From: Plasmodium relictum
Lineage: Eukaryota; Apicomplexa; Aconoidasida; Haemosporida; Plasmodiidae
Direction: 5' to 3'
Length of the DNA stretch: 64,000 nucleotides
Assembly (NCBI RefSeq): GCF_900005765.1
Contig: NC_041684.1
Location: forward strand, 590,889-654,888
Part shown: in pieces, positions 1 to 12,232 of the stretch
How positions within the stretch are numbered: position 1 is the stretch's first letter
Layout of the letters: each line of letters opens with the position of its first letter
Position numbers and translations under genes: made by a program
The notes under the pieces: generated by a model
Told to the model about the DNA's origin: nothing
Databases searched by the model: none
Seen by the model: the letters and a program-made list of their open reading frames with translations, nothing else

Positions 1-1
1 A

Positions 2-2305
2 ACTAAAAATGACAAAGATGAAAATAATACAAGTAAGAATTCTAACATGAATATGCAAAATTATGATATTTATAGTTATAAAAAAAATGAACATGATTTA
101 GAAAAAAAAAACATACCTAATTCATATGAGAAAAATTTTAAAACTTTTGATAAAAATATAAATAGTGAAAACAGTTCATTAAATGATGTTATTAATAAAT
201 ATTTAATGAATATTGATAATAAAGAAAATAAATTTGAAAACAATACTAGTTATATTTTTTATACTAGTAATGATAATAATTTGATGAATAACAATAGCAA
301 CAATATGAGTGTAAACAATATAAATAATAATATTAATGAAACAATTGATAGAAGTAGCAATATTTTAAATAATATTACAAATAGTGTAAATAATATCAGT
401 ACCAATCTAAATGATGCTAATAATATGAATAATTTTTTAATTAATAATAATAATTTTAATGAATGGAATGATATGAATAATAATTTCTGTAATTTCACAG
501 AAGAAAGTAATTTAATTTTTAATAATGACATTAATTTAAACACTGAAAAGGAAAAAAATATATATTCTTCAAGTAATATAGATAATACAAATAATTATAT
601 AAATTATATGAATATGTTAAATTCTTCAGATCAAAATTATAAGGATAATTATTCTTTTTTAAATAATAATTTTAATAAAGAAATCAAATTTTCAGAAAAT
701 GAGGATTTTATTCTTTATAATACTATGTATAATGAAACTCATAATAAATTGGATAATTTTTATATGAATAATAGTTTTTTTGGTGTAAAAAATAAAAATA
801 ATATAATACAAGATAAGAATCATAATTTTAATCAAATGAGAGAAAATGTAAATGATCAAATAAAAATTTTACATACAGATAGTAAAAAGTATTTTTGTGA
901 AAAAAATAATAATATATATATGAATAATTCTGAATCAAAAATACAAGATGAAAGTTATTTCCCAAAAAAAGAGGAAAATATTTTAGATAATAAAGAAAAA
1001 GATAATAAATACGATGATAGAAAAAATAATAAATATGATGATAAAAGATATAATAAATATGATGATAAAAAATATAATAAATATGATGATAAAAAATATA
1101 ATAAATACGATGATAGAAAAAATAATAAATATGATGATAAAAAATATAATAAATATGATGATAAAAAATATAATAAATATGATGATAAAAAATATAATAA
1201 ATATGATGATAAAAGATATAATAAATATGATGATAAAAAGCATAATAAATATGATGATAAAAAATATAATAAATACGATGATAGAAAAAATAATAAATAT
1301 GATGATAAAAAAGATTATAGGCATAATGATAAAAGGGATCATAAATACGATGAAAAAGAAATTAAGAAGTATAACAAAAAATATGAATGCAACATATTTG
1401 ATGATGAATGTTATTTTATTAAATGCAAAATTTACGGAAAAGAAAAAATTATAGTTCCTGACCCTTTAAATAATATGGAAGATTTAAAGTATTTTTTTAT
1501 ACTATATTTTGATATTCATATATATATCTATATCTATCCATTTATCTATCTATATATCTATTTGTCTATATATATTTGTTTTTTTTAGTACTGTATGTGA
1601 TGATATTTTATTTAAAAATATATGTTTGAAAGGATATAACAAAATGACGACGGTTCAAAAATATTCGATTCCAATAATAAAAAAAAAAATAAATCTTATT
1701 GCTTCTTCTCAAACAGGAAGTGGGAAAACTTTTTCATTTTTATGCCCAATTATTTCTAATTTAAAAAAAGACGAACAAATTCTAAGACCTCATTTTCCAG
1801 GATCATATGCTTGCATATCTCCTTTATGCTTAGTTTTGTGTCCAACAAGAGAATTAGCTATTCAAATTTTTAACGAGGTAATTTATTTTCATTTGCAAAA
1901 TTTTATATTTATCTCACGTCCTAAGATAAATTATTTATAACATTATGTATACTAATTAAAACAAAATACAACGATATATGATTTACGTTATTATAAAAAA
2001 ATGTGATAACAAATATATTAATAAGAATAAAATAAAAAACAAATAAAATAAAGAAAATATATTTAAAAAAAAAAAAAAAAAAACTAATAATATGAAGAAA
2101 AAAAATAAAATTAAATGTGTAAATTATTAGGTAAATAGTTTAACAAAAAATTTATATTTAGTAAGTATGGTCTTTTATGGAGGGGAAACAATGAAAGAAC
2201 AAGTAATATAAAAAAGAAATTTTGAAAAAGAATTACATTATTATGAAATTAACATGTTTTTTTACTGATAAGCATATCTTTTAACGTTTTTATCTTGATA
2301 TATTT

Positions 2306-2365
<60 letters not shown>

Positions 2366-3471
2366 GTGAATATACAACTTTTTTTAGATAGCACAAATAA
2401 ATGAAAAACAGGCGGATATAATAATATCAACCCCAGGGAGGCTATTAGATTTATTAAATAATTGTAAAATAAGTCTTTCCTTTGTTAAATATTTGGTATT
2501 TGACGAAGCTGATGAAATGATATCCCTTGGATTCAAAAACCAAATGGATGAAATAATTTTTCAAAAAGATTTATGCCCAAACGATGCAAGGCAAACTATA
2601 TGTTTTACTGCAACATTGTCAGATAAATTAAAAGATGTTATTCAAAATTTCATTGCTACTCCATATATTTATTTAAATATAAAACAAAAAAAGGAAGTTA
2701 AAAATTCAATTAAACAGGTAAAATTATTATATATACATAAAAATTTATTATAAAGAAGTAATTTTATAAATTTATATATTACTGAAAATTAATGCTAAAT
2801 TTTTTTTTTTATTTTAGATTGTTAAATATGTACCTATGAAATCTAAATTAAATGAACTTCTTAGAGATATTAGGAATTTACAAGGACAAGCTATAATTTT
2901 TGTCGAGTTAAGAAATTCAATTAATCACGTTTTTAGTTTTTTAAAGTCAAAAGGTTTTGACGTAAATTATTTGCATGGAAGAATGAATCAAGTAAAAATA
3001 AATTTCTTTTAAATAAAAAATAGTTTTTTCATTTTTATATATCCAGTATATCAAGGTTTTTATGTTTGTATATTTTTGTTAATATAATAATTTTAAACAT
3101 ATTTTTATATGCATTATAAATATATAAAATTGTCTTTAATTTTTTAAAACATTTTTACATAAATTATTTAGGTTAAAAGACAGATGGTTTTTGAAAAATT
3201 TAGAGAAAAGTCCTTTCAAATATTAATAGCTACATCTATTGCTGCAAGAGGGTTAGATTTTCCTGATTTAGAATTAGTAATAAATTATGATTTACCTTCA
3301 GAATTTGATCAATATATGCACAGGATTGGGAGAACAGGAAGAATTGGGAAAAACGGGATAGCTATAAATTATTTTAATAGTTCAAATAAAAAAATTATTG
3401 ATAAACTTATTGCACATCTAAAGAAATATGATCAAACTGTACCAAATTGGTTACTTAATTTTAATAAATGA
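2..3471 (+). CDS. DEAD-box ATP-dependent RNA helicase, DDX3/Ded1/Vasa-like (5' end cut by window edge)
   Basis: The frame is open back to base 2, so the true start may lie left of the window; the first Met inside is at 47. Proposed exons: 2-1488, 1589-1877, 2131-2202, 2388-2717, 2818-2991, 3172-3471; all five introns have GT-AG ends and compatible phases. The N-terminal ~470 residues are Asn-rich with an 8-residue tandem repeat and no domain I recognise. The helicase core then follows in order: Q-motif region (GYNKMTTVQKYSIP), Walker A SQTGSGKT, PTRELA, YGG on the 24-codon third exon, TPGRL, DEAD, FTATL (normally SAT), ARGLD and HRIGRTGR. The C-terminus is short. The family unwinds or remodels RNA with ATP. 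VINYDLP and the motif VI context resemble the DDX3/Vasa group. Exact orthology is inferred. Confidence 0.9.
1002..1311 (+). repeat. 24-bp tandem repeat coding NKYDDKKY
   Basis: About 13 near-identical 24-base units inside the first helicase exon. Each encodes eight residues of the type NKYDDKKY, with occasional R for K. The unit length is a multiple of three, so copy number can change without frameshift. The repeat lies outside the helicase core. Confidence 0.9.
2305..2360. repeat. AT dinucleotide microsatellite in helicase intron 3
   Basis: An almost uninterrupted (AT)n tract of about 50 bases just upstream of the acceptor of the intron between 2202 and 2388. No coding potential. Confidence 0.9.
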
Positions 3472-4665
3472 TATTGAAAAAAAATATAAATATTTTAATA
3501 TATGAAAAAAAAAAGACTTCATTGAACAAAGAAAATATGAATTTTTGAACAATAATAAAAAAGATATAAACGAAAAAGGAAGTGTATATTCCATTTTTAA
3601 TGTAGTATAAAAATTATTGGGTTATTAACGTATATATATTACTTTAAGAAAATATTTTTTTTTTTACATATATTTTAATTTAGATTTTTTTCGTTCCCTT
3701 TATTTTTACATCTCAAAATTTTTTCTTTTTAAAAAATAATTTAAAGATTTTATTTTTATTAGTTTTTCTTTGTTTTGTTTTGTTTTTATTTTATTTCATA
3801 TTATTTTTATTCTGAATTCAGTATGCAGTTAATTTTATTTATATAATATTTAAAATAAAAATAAGTTTTTAAATAAATAAATAAATAAATATATAAATAT
3901 AAATATATATATATAAATTAAAATAAAATATATCTTTTTTAATAATTTTATACAAACATTTTATTTTATTTTTTTTAATATTTTAATATTTTTCTTTATT
4001 GAATAAATTTCTTTTATAAAAACAAAGAAAGTTTGAAAAAGGTTTATCAACATTATTCCATACGATTTTTAAAGATTTTAATTCCAATAGAAAAAAAGAT
4101 TTGATAAAATTTTTTTATTTGTTTCATTTTTTTTTTTTTATCTTTTTTTTAAATTTACTTAAATGTTTTCTTTTATTATTAAAATAAATTATATTTTTTA
4201 TTAAATTAATTAAATAAGCATATCATATTAAATACATTTTTTTTTTTAATGCTGTTGTTAAAATACTCAAAAATTTTATTAAAAACAATTATCCCAGCAT
4301 TTGGTATTTTTTTTTTTTTTTTACATCAAATTTTTAAAATAAAAAGCGTTAAAAAATTAGACTATTTTAGTAGGTAAAAATGAGAATAATGATACATATT
4401 CTATTTTTTTTATCCCTTTTTTTTTTTTTTTATTAACTATTTAAACATGAAGAAAAAATAACTAATTTAAAAAAAATAATAAATTTAATTCATTGATTAA
4501 AAACTTTAATAGATATATCTTTATAATTTTTTCTTTTTTTCATATTTGAAATAATAATATAAAATATTATTATTTTTTATATTTTCTTCTTTTAACTTAT
4601 TAATTCTGATTACATATATTTTTTTTATTTCTTTATTTTACTTTTTCTTCAATTTTTATAAGAAA
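3472..4665. other. Intergenic spacer between helicase and GYF gene
   Basis: Both flanking genes point right, so this holds a 3' UTR followed by a promoter/5' UTR. It consists of poly-T, poly-A and TAAA runs. I see no conserved exon or structured RNA in it. Confidence 0.7.
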
Positions 4666-7170
4666 ATGCTGAATGAAGAAACTATTGGGGTTGATATGGA
4701 TAAAATAGAAGATGATATAACAAAAAATAAAGATGGAATAGAAAAAAAAAAAAAGAAAAAAGTTCAATTTTCTGATAAAAATGAAACAATATATTATGAA
4801 AAAGATGAAAGTGAAAATAATTATTTTAATCTTTCTTTAAACAACTTTAATTATTTTGAATGTTTTTATAATGAAATGTATGATTGTGATTTTGACGAAA
4901 AAGGTTTTAAGACTGAAGATATATATATAAATGGAGAAAAAGGAAATAAATATAATAAATTTTATGAAAAAGATATATCAGATAAGGAAAGATATACACA
5001 GACAAAAAAAAACACCTTTGAAAATGGATTAAATATAAACGAAAATATGAAAACAGATAACTTAAAAATTTTTAATTTAAAAAGGGAAAAATTTAGTCAA
5101 TCTTTTAATGAAGATTGCTCCTTTGAAGTAAATGATATACATACAGCTATTATCAATGCAGAAGAAAAAACATCTAATTATAGCAAATATTATTTTGGAT
5201 ATGATATTGAACCATTTAATATGAAAAATGAATTAAAAGAAGGATATATTGATAAATATGGGAATTATATTTATAATGAATCCGACAATGATGATATTGA
5301 AGAAGCTTGGTTAAAATCAGTTGATGAAAAAGATCCATTTTCTACATTTTCTGATCAGAAATTAAAAACAAAAATACATAATGAAATAAATTCAAAATAT
5401 GATGAAGCAAATAATTTAAATAATGACTTACTTACAGTTAATATTTATGATGCTCTTTATTCTCTATGCTGTTTATTAATAGATAAAGAAACACCAATTA
5501 AAGCAATGATTAGATATAAAAATGATTTGAAGTTATGTAAAAATTACCTAAATGAATGTAAACTTAAAATAGAAAAATTAAATTCTCTCTCCAATTTTCA
5601 TGAGAATAAAAATTCTTTATTTAATATAAATTTAAACAATGAAGAGAATAACTTAGATAATTCTTATTTCAATTATAAAGATCAAAATAAAAAAAAATTA
5701 TTGCAGATAAATATTAAAAAAAAAGATATTAGTGTAAACACTAAAACAAGAAATGAAAATTTTATATTGAGCAATGAAGAAAATGCAAATATGAAAAACA
5801 AAGATGAAATAGAAAATGAGAATGAAATAAAAAAAGATATAAAAAATGAAAAAGAAATAGAACATATAAAAAATGAAAATGAAATAAAAGATAATAAAAA
5901 AAATGAAAATGAAGTAAATGAAGATATAAAAAATAAAGAAGAAACAAAAGAAGATATGAAAAATGACAATGAAATAAAAAATAAAGAAGAAACAAAAGAA
6001 GATATGAAAAATGACAATGAAATAAAAAATAAAGAAGAAACAAAAGAAGATATGAAAAATGACAATGAAATAAAAAATAAAGAAGAAGCAAAAGAAGATA
6101 TGGAAAATGACAATGAAATAAAAAATAAAGAAAAAACAAAAGAAGATATGGAAAATGACAATGAAATAAAAAATAAAGAAAAAACAAAAGAAGATATAAA
6201 AAATGACAATGAAATAAAAAATAAAGAAGTAAAAGAAGATATGGAAAATGACAATGAAATAAAAAATAAAGAAGAAATAAAAGAAGATATGAAGAGTGAA
6301 GGGCAAATAAAAAGCAAAGAAGTAAAAAAAGAATTAAAAAATGAAGAAATAAAAATAGAAGAAGTAAAAATTAATACAGCTATAGATATATCACATGAAA
6401 AAATAGATGGATTACAAGTGAATATATGTAAAGGAGATATTTACGAAAATAGTAAACATAATATAAATGAAGAAAAAATTGATAAAAATTTAATAAATAA
6501 TAAAAAAGAAAATAATAATGATTTGGTTAACGATGAAAAATTAAAAGAATTACATAAATTAGAAGAAACATATCTAAAAATAGCACTGGATTATAAAACA
6601 ATAGAAAGACGATTTAACAATTTAATTGACTTAACACAAAAATTAACTAATGAATATAAGAATGTTTATTTTTTAACAAAAAATGAATTTGAAAATTTAT
6701 GTAAAAAATTAGAAGAATACAAAGAAAATGTAGATATACAATGGCAATTCAAATGGAATAATGATCTTGATAATAATATATATGGCCCTTTTAATTATTA
6801 CGATATATATAATTTAATATCAGTAGGAATAGTATCAGCAGCAAATCCTATACAACTAAGAAGGATAAATAATGAAAATCAAGTTTTAGAAAATATATGG
6901 CAAATGTATGACGCAGTTAATTACTTAACATTTGTTAGTAATGATAATATTAAGAAAAAAAGAAAATTAAATGAAACCGATATAAAAGAGGAACATGATG
7001 TAGAACATGATAATGAAGAATCAACAAATTCTTTAGATGAAGAATATGATATAAAAAAAAAAAGGAAAAAAAAAAAGGGTTTAATTCAAATTTCTAAGAA
7101 GAATAAAAAATCAAATGAACAAGAAGATAGTGATAATGATGATGATTTTGAAAGTTGCTACGAATTTTGA
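4666..7170 (+). CDS. GYF-domain protein, CD2BP2/Lin1 (U5 snRNP 52K)-like
   Basis: Single exon, 834 aa. The C-terminal part, residues ~689-760, has a GYF-domain pattern: W-x-F-K-W, then IYGPFNYYDIYNL (the YGPF core), then a downstream Arg pair and a Trp. It matches the C-terminal GYF of CD2BP2/Lin1, which binds proline-rich ligands and associates with U5 snRNP (family knowledge). The N-terminus begins with a Lys cluster followed by VQFSD, and residues ~205-230 contain an acidic EEAWLKSVDE stretch, also in keeping with Lin1-type proteins. The middle is a Lys/Glu/Asn-rich insert with a 16-residue tandem repeat. The C-terminus ends in basic KKKRKKKKK clusters (probable nuclear localisation) and an acidic tail. 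Assignment rests on the GYF domain; a different GYF protein is possible. Confidence 0.72.
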   Translation: MLNEETIGVDMDKIEDDITKNKDGIEKKKKKKVQFSDKNETIYYEKDESENNYFNLSLNNFNYFECFYNEMYDCDFDEKGFKTEDIYINGEKGNKYNKFYEKDISDKERYTQTKKNTFENGLNINENMKTDNLKIFNLKREKFSQSFNEDCSFEVNDIHTAIINAEEKTSNYSKYYFGYDIEPFNMKNELKEGYIDKYGNYIYNESDNDDIEEAWLKSVDEKDPFSTFSDQKLKTKIHNEINSKYDEANNLNNDLLTVNIYDALYSLCCLLIDKETPIKAMIRYKNDLKLCKNYLNECKLKIEKLNSLSNFHENKNSLFNINLNNEENNLDNSYFNYKDQNKKKLLQINIKKKDISVNTKTRNENFILSNEENANMKNKDEIENENEIKKDIKNEKEIEHIKNENEIKDNKKNENEVNEDIKNKEETKEDMKNDNEIKNKEETKEDMKNDNEIKNKEETKEDMKNDNEIKNKEEAKEDMENDNEIKNKEKTKEDMENDNEIKNKEKTKEDIKNDNEIKNKEVKEDMENDNEIKNKEEIKEDMKSEGQIKSKEVKKELKNEEIKIEEVKINTAIDISHEKIDGLQVNICKGDIYENSKHNINEEKIDKNLINNKKENNNDLVNDEKLKELHKLEETYLKIALDYKTIERRFNNLIDLTQKLTNEYKNVYFLTKNEFENLCKKLEEYKENVDIQWQFKWNNDLDNNIYGPFNYYDIYNLISVGIVSAANPIQLRRINNENQVLENIWQMYDAVNYLTFVSNDNIKKKRKLNETDIKEEHDVEHDNEESTNSLDEEYDIKKKRKKKKGLIQISKKNKKSNEQEDSDNDDDFESCYEF
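5938..6296 (+). repeat. 48-bp tandem repeat coding EETKEDMKNDNEIKNK
   Basis: About seven copies of a 48-base unit within the GYF gene. The first three are nearly identical and later ones degenerate, including a 45-base copy that lost one codon. It encodes a highly charged, probably coiled or disordered linker. Confidence 0.9.
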
Positions 7171-8835
7171 GTTTATATTTTAATAATAATATTATTTGGT
7201 GTATTCTCATTTAGCCTTTATCTTATTTATTGTAAAATTTCCGTTTTACTACTTAAGTAAAAAAAATAAATAAATAAATAAATAAGTAAAATAAAATAAA
7301 CCAAAATCATATTAGAAGACTTCATAAAATGCACATGAAGTTTATGCTAAAAATGCATAGAATCATATTATTTATTTATTTTTTTTTTTAAAATATAACT
7401 GAAGTTTTATTTTTTTAAAAGTAGTTTTAATTTACATATCATTTATTATAGGCTTATATTTATTTTTAATGTTTAAATAAATGACTATATATGTTCATAA
7501 AGTTATTATTTTTAGATAAAAAAATATAAGTTTTAATGAATATTTATAAAATTTAAGTCGAAGATAAGTGAAATGTGGATATTATTATGAATAAAATTTT
7601 ACCCTTAAATAAATATGCGTACATATGGATGTAATGGAGAAAAATAAAAAAAAATAAATAATAATGTATGAGAACAATATATTTTTATGTGTGTAAGATA
7701 CATAAATGTTAGAAAATGAATAAATTCACGAAGAAAATAATTCATTATATGTTTATGAATAGATCAAGGAAAATATATTATTAAACCTTCTTCTAATTTA
7801 AAAAAACATTCTTTATTTTTTTATCGTAATGCATTTATTTTAATATTTACAATTAAAATAATACATCAAAATTTATACATAAATTTTTTGGAAACTTTTT
7901 CAATTTTGTATTTTTGTTTTAATTTTTTTTTATTTATTTTATTTTTTTTTTTGTTATTTATTGTATTAAAAAAAAAAAGTAAAAATAAAATAAAAAGTAA
8001 AAAACATAAATACATAAATAAAAATTTATTAAAAGTAAAAAAATATATATATATATGAATGCTTATTTATTATTAATTATTATTTAGCCTAATGAAATGT
8101 TTTATTAAATTAAAAATTAACAAAAATGCGTAATGCTAGGAATTGTACAAAATAATTTTTTTATATAGATATTTTAAAAGTGTACTTTTATATATATACA
8201 TATATAAAGTTATTAAAAAAGCATAAAAAATTAATTTTTCAATTTATTATTTTTTCAAAATTTTTTTTTTTTGTGAAAATAAAAAAAAAAAAAATAGCTG
8301 ATTCATAGTTTTGTCGAAAACAAGTAAATTATTAGTTTAACGTTTGAGCGAATTGTGAAGGATTTATAAAATTATTTTTTTTTAATTTTAATTTATTTTG
8401 AAATCAAATGCTTATGTATTTTTTTTTTTATTAGAAGCTAAAAATAAATAAGATCAAATATGAAGTTTTTTTCAAAAAGATGATTTAACAAACGAGGAAA
8501 TATTTATTTTTATGTTTTTAGCTTTTTAAAATTGTTTTAAGGGTATTTCTTTTTTTTTTTTTATTTTAAATAAAATAAAAAAATAAAAAGAATGAATATA
8601 AACACTAAATTCTTTAATTTAAAAAAAAAACAAAAAAATAGATATATTTTTTTTTTACGTATAATTATACATAGCTATTACAACCTTGCGCATTTTCTCT
8701 TCTTTTTAAAGTATCACTCAGCAATTCAAGTTTTTGATAAGAGCATTGTTTCTACCTCTTAATTTGTTTTGAGATACTATTTTAACTCTTTTATTATTAT
8801 TTTATTATTTTTTTTTTTTAAATTTTTTTTTTATA
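7171..8835. other. Intergenic spacer upstream of inhibitor-3
   Basis: 1.7 kb of A/T homopolymers. Bases ~8640-8770 are somewhat less A+T-rich and directly precede the next gene, so they may be its 5' UTR. No supported exon. Confidence 0.65.
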
Positions 8836-9652
8836 ATGTCTCATATGCATTCTTCAACAACGACTACTTATCTTCAAGAGCCCAGTACAAAGAACGATCA
8901 AAATGGAAACGCGAGTACAATTGTAAGAATTTTGAAATTATCTCCTCAAAAGATGGTTCGATGGGATGAAAATACGATTGATAACGAAAACGCAAAAAAG
9001 AAATCATCAAAAAGTAATAGGAAATGAAAAAAAAAATTACACAAACTATTTTTAATTGTATTTTCTTTTAAATATGAGCGCATATATATATCACTGTAAA
9101 AGTATTATTATATTTTTTATTCACACAATATTATATATTAATTTTATTTTTTTTTCTACAATACTATTAAAGTTTGTTGCATATATCATAAACCAAGAGA
9201 ATTCGGCGAAAGTTCAGATTCAAATTCAGACTCAGATTCATCTGACAGTGAACGTAATAAAGAAAAAAAAAAATTTAACTAAATTAATCAAACGATTTAT
9301 TAGTTAAATCCATAATAATTAAAAATTTCTTTTCATTTATCAACAGATAATTGTGATTCTTGTTCAAAAAAAGATAACCAGAAGAATGAAGCGTAATATA
9401 TTTACTCTATATTTATAAATTTCAACCTAATTTTTGTATTTACATATATATATGTATTTGTTAGACTGATTTTATATATATTTTTTAAGGAATTAATCTA
9501 TTTATTAGATATACTTTTTTTTTTTTTTTATATATGTTTATTTGTATTATAGTGATATTTTATTGCTATAGAAATGATAGTAATAATTTTTCTTATATAA
9601 TCTGTATATATTATTTTTTAATAGGAAAGATGAAAAAGAATTAAAAAACTAA
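8836..9652 (+). CDS. Protein phosphatase 1 inhibitor-3 (PPP1R11/Ypi1 family)
   Basis: Four exons: 8836-9013, 9173-9253, 9347-9392, 9625-9652; 110 aa. All introns are GT-AG, each downstream donor starts GTAAT, and phases fit. The exon 1 product carries the PP1-docking RVxF-type motif KMVRW (residues 39-43), followed by DENTIDNEN. Exon 2 continues with CCIYHKPREFGESS, the hallmark Cys-rich segment of inhibitor-3, then a Ser/Asp run. Exon 3 adds NCDSCSKKD and exon 4 a charged tail. The family binds and controls PP1, partly together with SDS22, whose gene lies at 38.3-39.9 kb. The start is the Met followed by SHMHSS. The last two short exons are predicted only from splice signals and phase; stopping inside intron 2 would give a shorter tail. 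Confidence 0.9.
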
Positions 9653-10283
9653 TCTTATTGATTATTCTATAATTCCTAAATTTGTTATAAGTCTTTTTTT
9701 TTTCTTTTTTTTTTTTTTTTGTTTATAACCAATATTATGTAAAAATGAAATTTTTATTTGTAATAATAATTTTTTTTTTTATATATGTACAATTTTTATT
9801 TTTTGTATAATTTTTTTTTATATATTAAAAAGAAATTTGGTTTTTATTACTATTTAGTAAACATTAAAATACCATATGTAGTTTTTTTTCATAATTTTTA
9901 CTTTTTACTTTTTTTTATATTTTTTAACTTATAAATTTGTTTATTGTTTTTTTTTTTTTTTTTAAAGTATATTTTTATTATAAGTAAATTAATACTTTTT
10001 CAATTTTTATTATTGACATTTTTTTTTAATTAAATAGATATATATATATATATATTTTTTTATTTTGGATAATAAATATTAATACGTATTCGTATTATTA
10101 TATACATAAGATTAATATCCCAAGTGTTATTACAAATATATATATTTTTTAATTTTCAGAGAAGAAATTAAATCTTTCTTTTTTTTAATAATATTAAAAA
10201 AAAAAAAAGTTAATGGAACTTTTAAAAATGATTAATTTAAAAAATTAAATAAAATTAAAAATAAAAAGACACAAAAAAATAAA
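9653..10283. other. Convergent intergenic spacer
   Basis: 3' flank of inhibitor-3 facing the 3' end of a minus-strand gene. Long poly-T tracts; nothing else seen. Confidence 0.7.
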
Positions 10284-11884
10284 TTATGCATCCCATTTAA
10301 AATGGTCAGCAATGGTCAAATATAGTGTTCTATTTTCACAATCTTCTTCTATGTTGTTTTCATTTTTTTTTTTTTTTTTTATATCAGTAGATTCGTAACC
10401 ATATTCAAGAAATATTTGAATCCAAATACGATGAGTTATATGATGCCCACAGTTTACAAAATATTCTGTTTTTTTAAAAGTACATTTTCCATTATATTTT
10501 TTTACAACAGTTGATAAACATTTTAGATATTCTAGGAAAAGTAAAGTTAAAAATTCAGATGATTTATGAAAATAAAATGAATTCCAAATTAATTCATCAT
10601 CATTAATTCTTAATCTTTTGTAATATTCTTCAATAAAATCAATCATTGATATTTCTTCTGTTTTTAAGTTTTTTACTCCGCATATTTCATTCTTAGGGTC
10701 ACATGTGTGAGGTAATGGGTTATTATGATTGCATGAAGATATTAATTTTTCATTTAAATAATCCAGGCTAATGAAAATATTAGAATTCATTGAATCTTTT
10801 GTAATTACACAAAAACTTTTATTTTGTTCTAATGCTTTTAAGATCGTAGGATAATTTGATCTGTCAATTGGTATTAGTGTTCCACAAGTGTAAAAAAAAT
10901 AATTTACCACATTTTTCCAATATTGTATATTGGTTATTATATCCTCATCTCTAAAGGGCAAAGTATACAATATTTTTCTAAGATATAAACTAACTATTTC
11001 ATTATCTATCTTTGAACATTCTTTAAATTTCATTAAAGTTTTACAATCAATAAAATTAAATATATAACTTATTAAATTGTGCTTTATATATATCCTCTTT
11101 TCATCTTTTTCAAATAATTTTTTATGAAGAGAACAATTTTCTTTAGGTGGATCATCTGATAATAATAGAAAAAATATTTTTATAAATACATATATATATA
11201 TTTATATACATTTTTTATATTACTTATAATTTCCTTTAGGTATATGTCTATTTTTTCATCAGAATAATTAGAAAATTTATTTTTAACAATTTCTTTTAGA
11301 ATATTTAAAGAATTTTCTTCTTTTTTTTCTTGAGAAGCCTTATTTTGAGCTCTCATATATTTTTTTTTATAAACAATTTTAGTCCCCTTTTCATTCTTAC
11401 ATCTTAATATTAAATTAATATATGTGGACTTAGTTTCTATAAAAGAATACAGCTTCTTATAAAACTTGCTGTTTTCTACAAATACATATTAAAAAAAAAA
11501 TGAAAAATGAAATAAAATAAAAGAATTTATAATACTATAGAATAAATAAATTTATAATACAAAAAAATAAACAAATAAAATAATAGTAACGATGCATATA
11601 AAAACAGAAATGATCTATAAAAATAACCATAAAGTTTCAATTTTTTTTCTCATATATATATTATTGTACATTTTTTTAAATATATCAATATATATCAGTT
11701 ATATTATTTTTATTTTAGTTTATAATTTTATTTTGACATATATACTATTTACAGTAATATTATCATTTTCTTTCTTTTCATCTTCCTCATTTTCATCGCT
11801 TTCGTTCTCTTTTATGTTTGCCTCATTTTTTTCTTCAAATTGTTTATATATATTTGGTATTAATTCTAAATCATTATCACTCAT
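10284..11884 (-). CDS. Conserved-looking protein of unknown function, three exons
   Basis: Predicted exons on the minus strand: 11746-11884 (start Met, acidic MSDNDLELIP N-terminus), 11224-11475, 10284-11155; 420 aa. Donors GTATAT and GTAATA and acceptors TAG/CAG fit, and the total is in frame. No family recognised. Exon 2 is Lys-rich. Exon 3 begins with a segment that could be read as a weak F-box-like helix pair (around YIFNFIDCKTLMKFKEC), then a mixed, well-conserved-looking region with several Cys/His, including NCGHHITHRIW, and ends KWDA. There is no signal peptide or membrane segment, so it is probably cytosolic or nuclear. The F-box idea is speculative. Confidence 0.7.
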
Positions 11885-12232
11885 TATTCTTTTAGAAAAA
11901 AAAAATAATCTTTGGTTAGATTCAAGTAATTTTGTATTAAAATTTTTTTTATTATATATTTAAAATTTTTTAAAGTTAAATTTAATAGTAAAATTTTTAT
12001 TATTACACATTTCCAAAAATTGGAAAAAATTCCAAAAAGAAAAAAAAGAAAAATATTTTTTTAAAATTTATGTTGCAATATAAACTGAATATATATAAAA
12101 AAAAAAAAATTTCAATTTAAAAAATTAAATATATATAAATAAAATGTATGCAATTACGGGGAAATATTTCACACACTTATAAAAATATAAAACAAGGAAA
12201 AATATGAAAAAAAAAAAAAAAAATTATTTTTC
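11885..12232. other. Short spacer between two minus-strand genes
   Basis: About 350 bases of poly-A/poly-T. It must hold the 3' UTR of the gene at 12.2-14.7 kb and the promoter of the one ending at 10.3 kb. No motif recognised. Confidence 0.65.

Noticed and set aside
983-1454. Long Ile/Met-rich open frames on both strands across the helicase repeat
   Set aside because: They are frame shadows of the 24-bp repeat, with no domain and extreme residue bias.
5682-6317. Minus-strand Phe/Ser-rich open frames of ~200 codons
   Set aside because: Antisense readings of the 48-bp GAA/AAA-rich repeat in the GYF gene.
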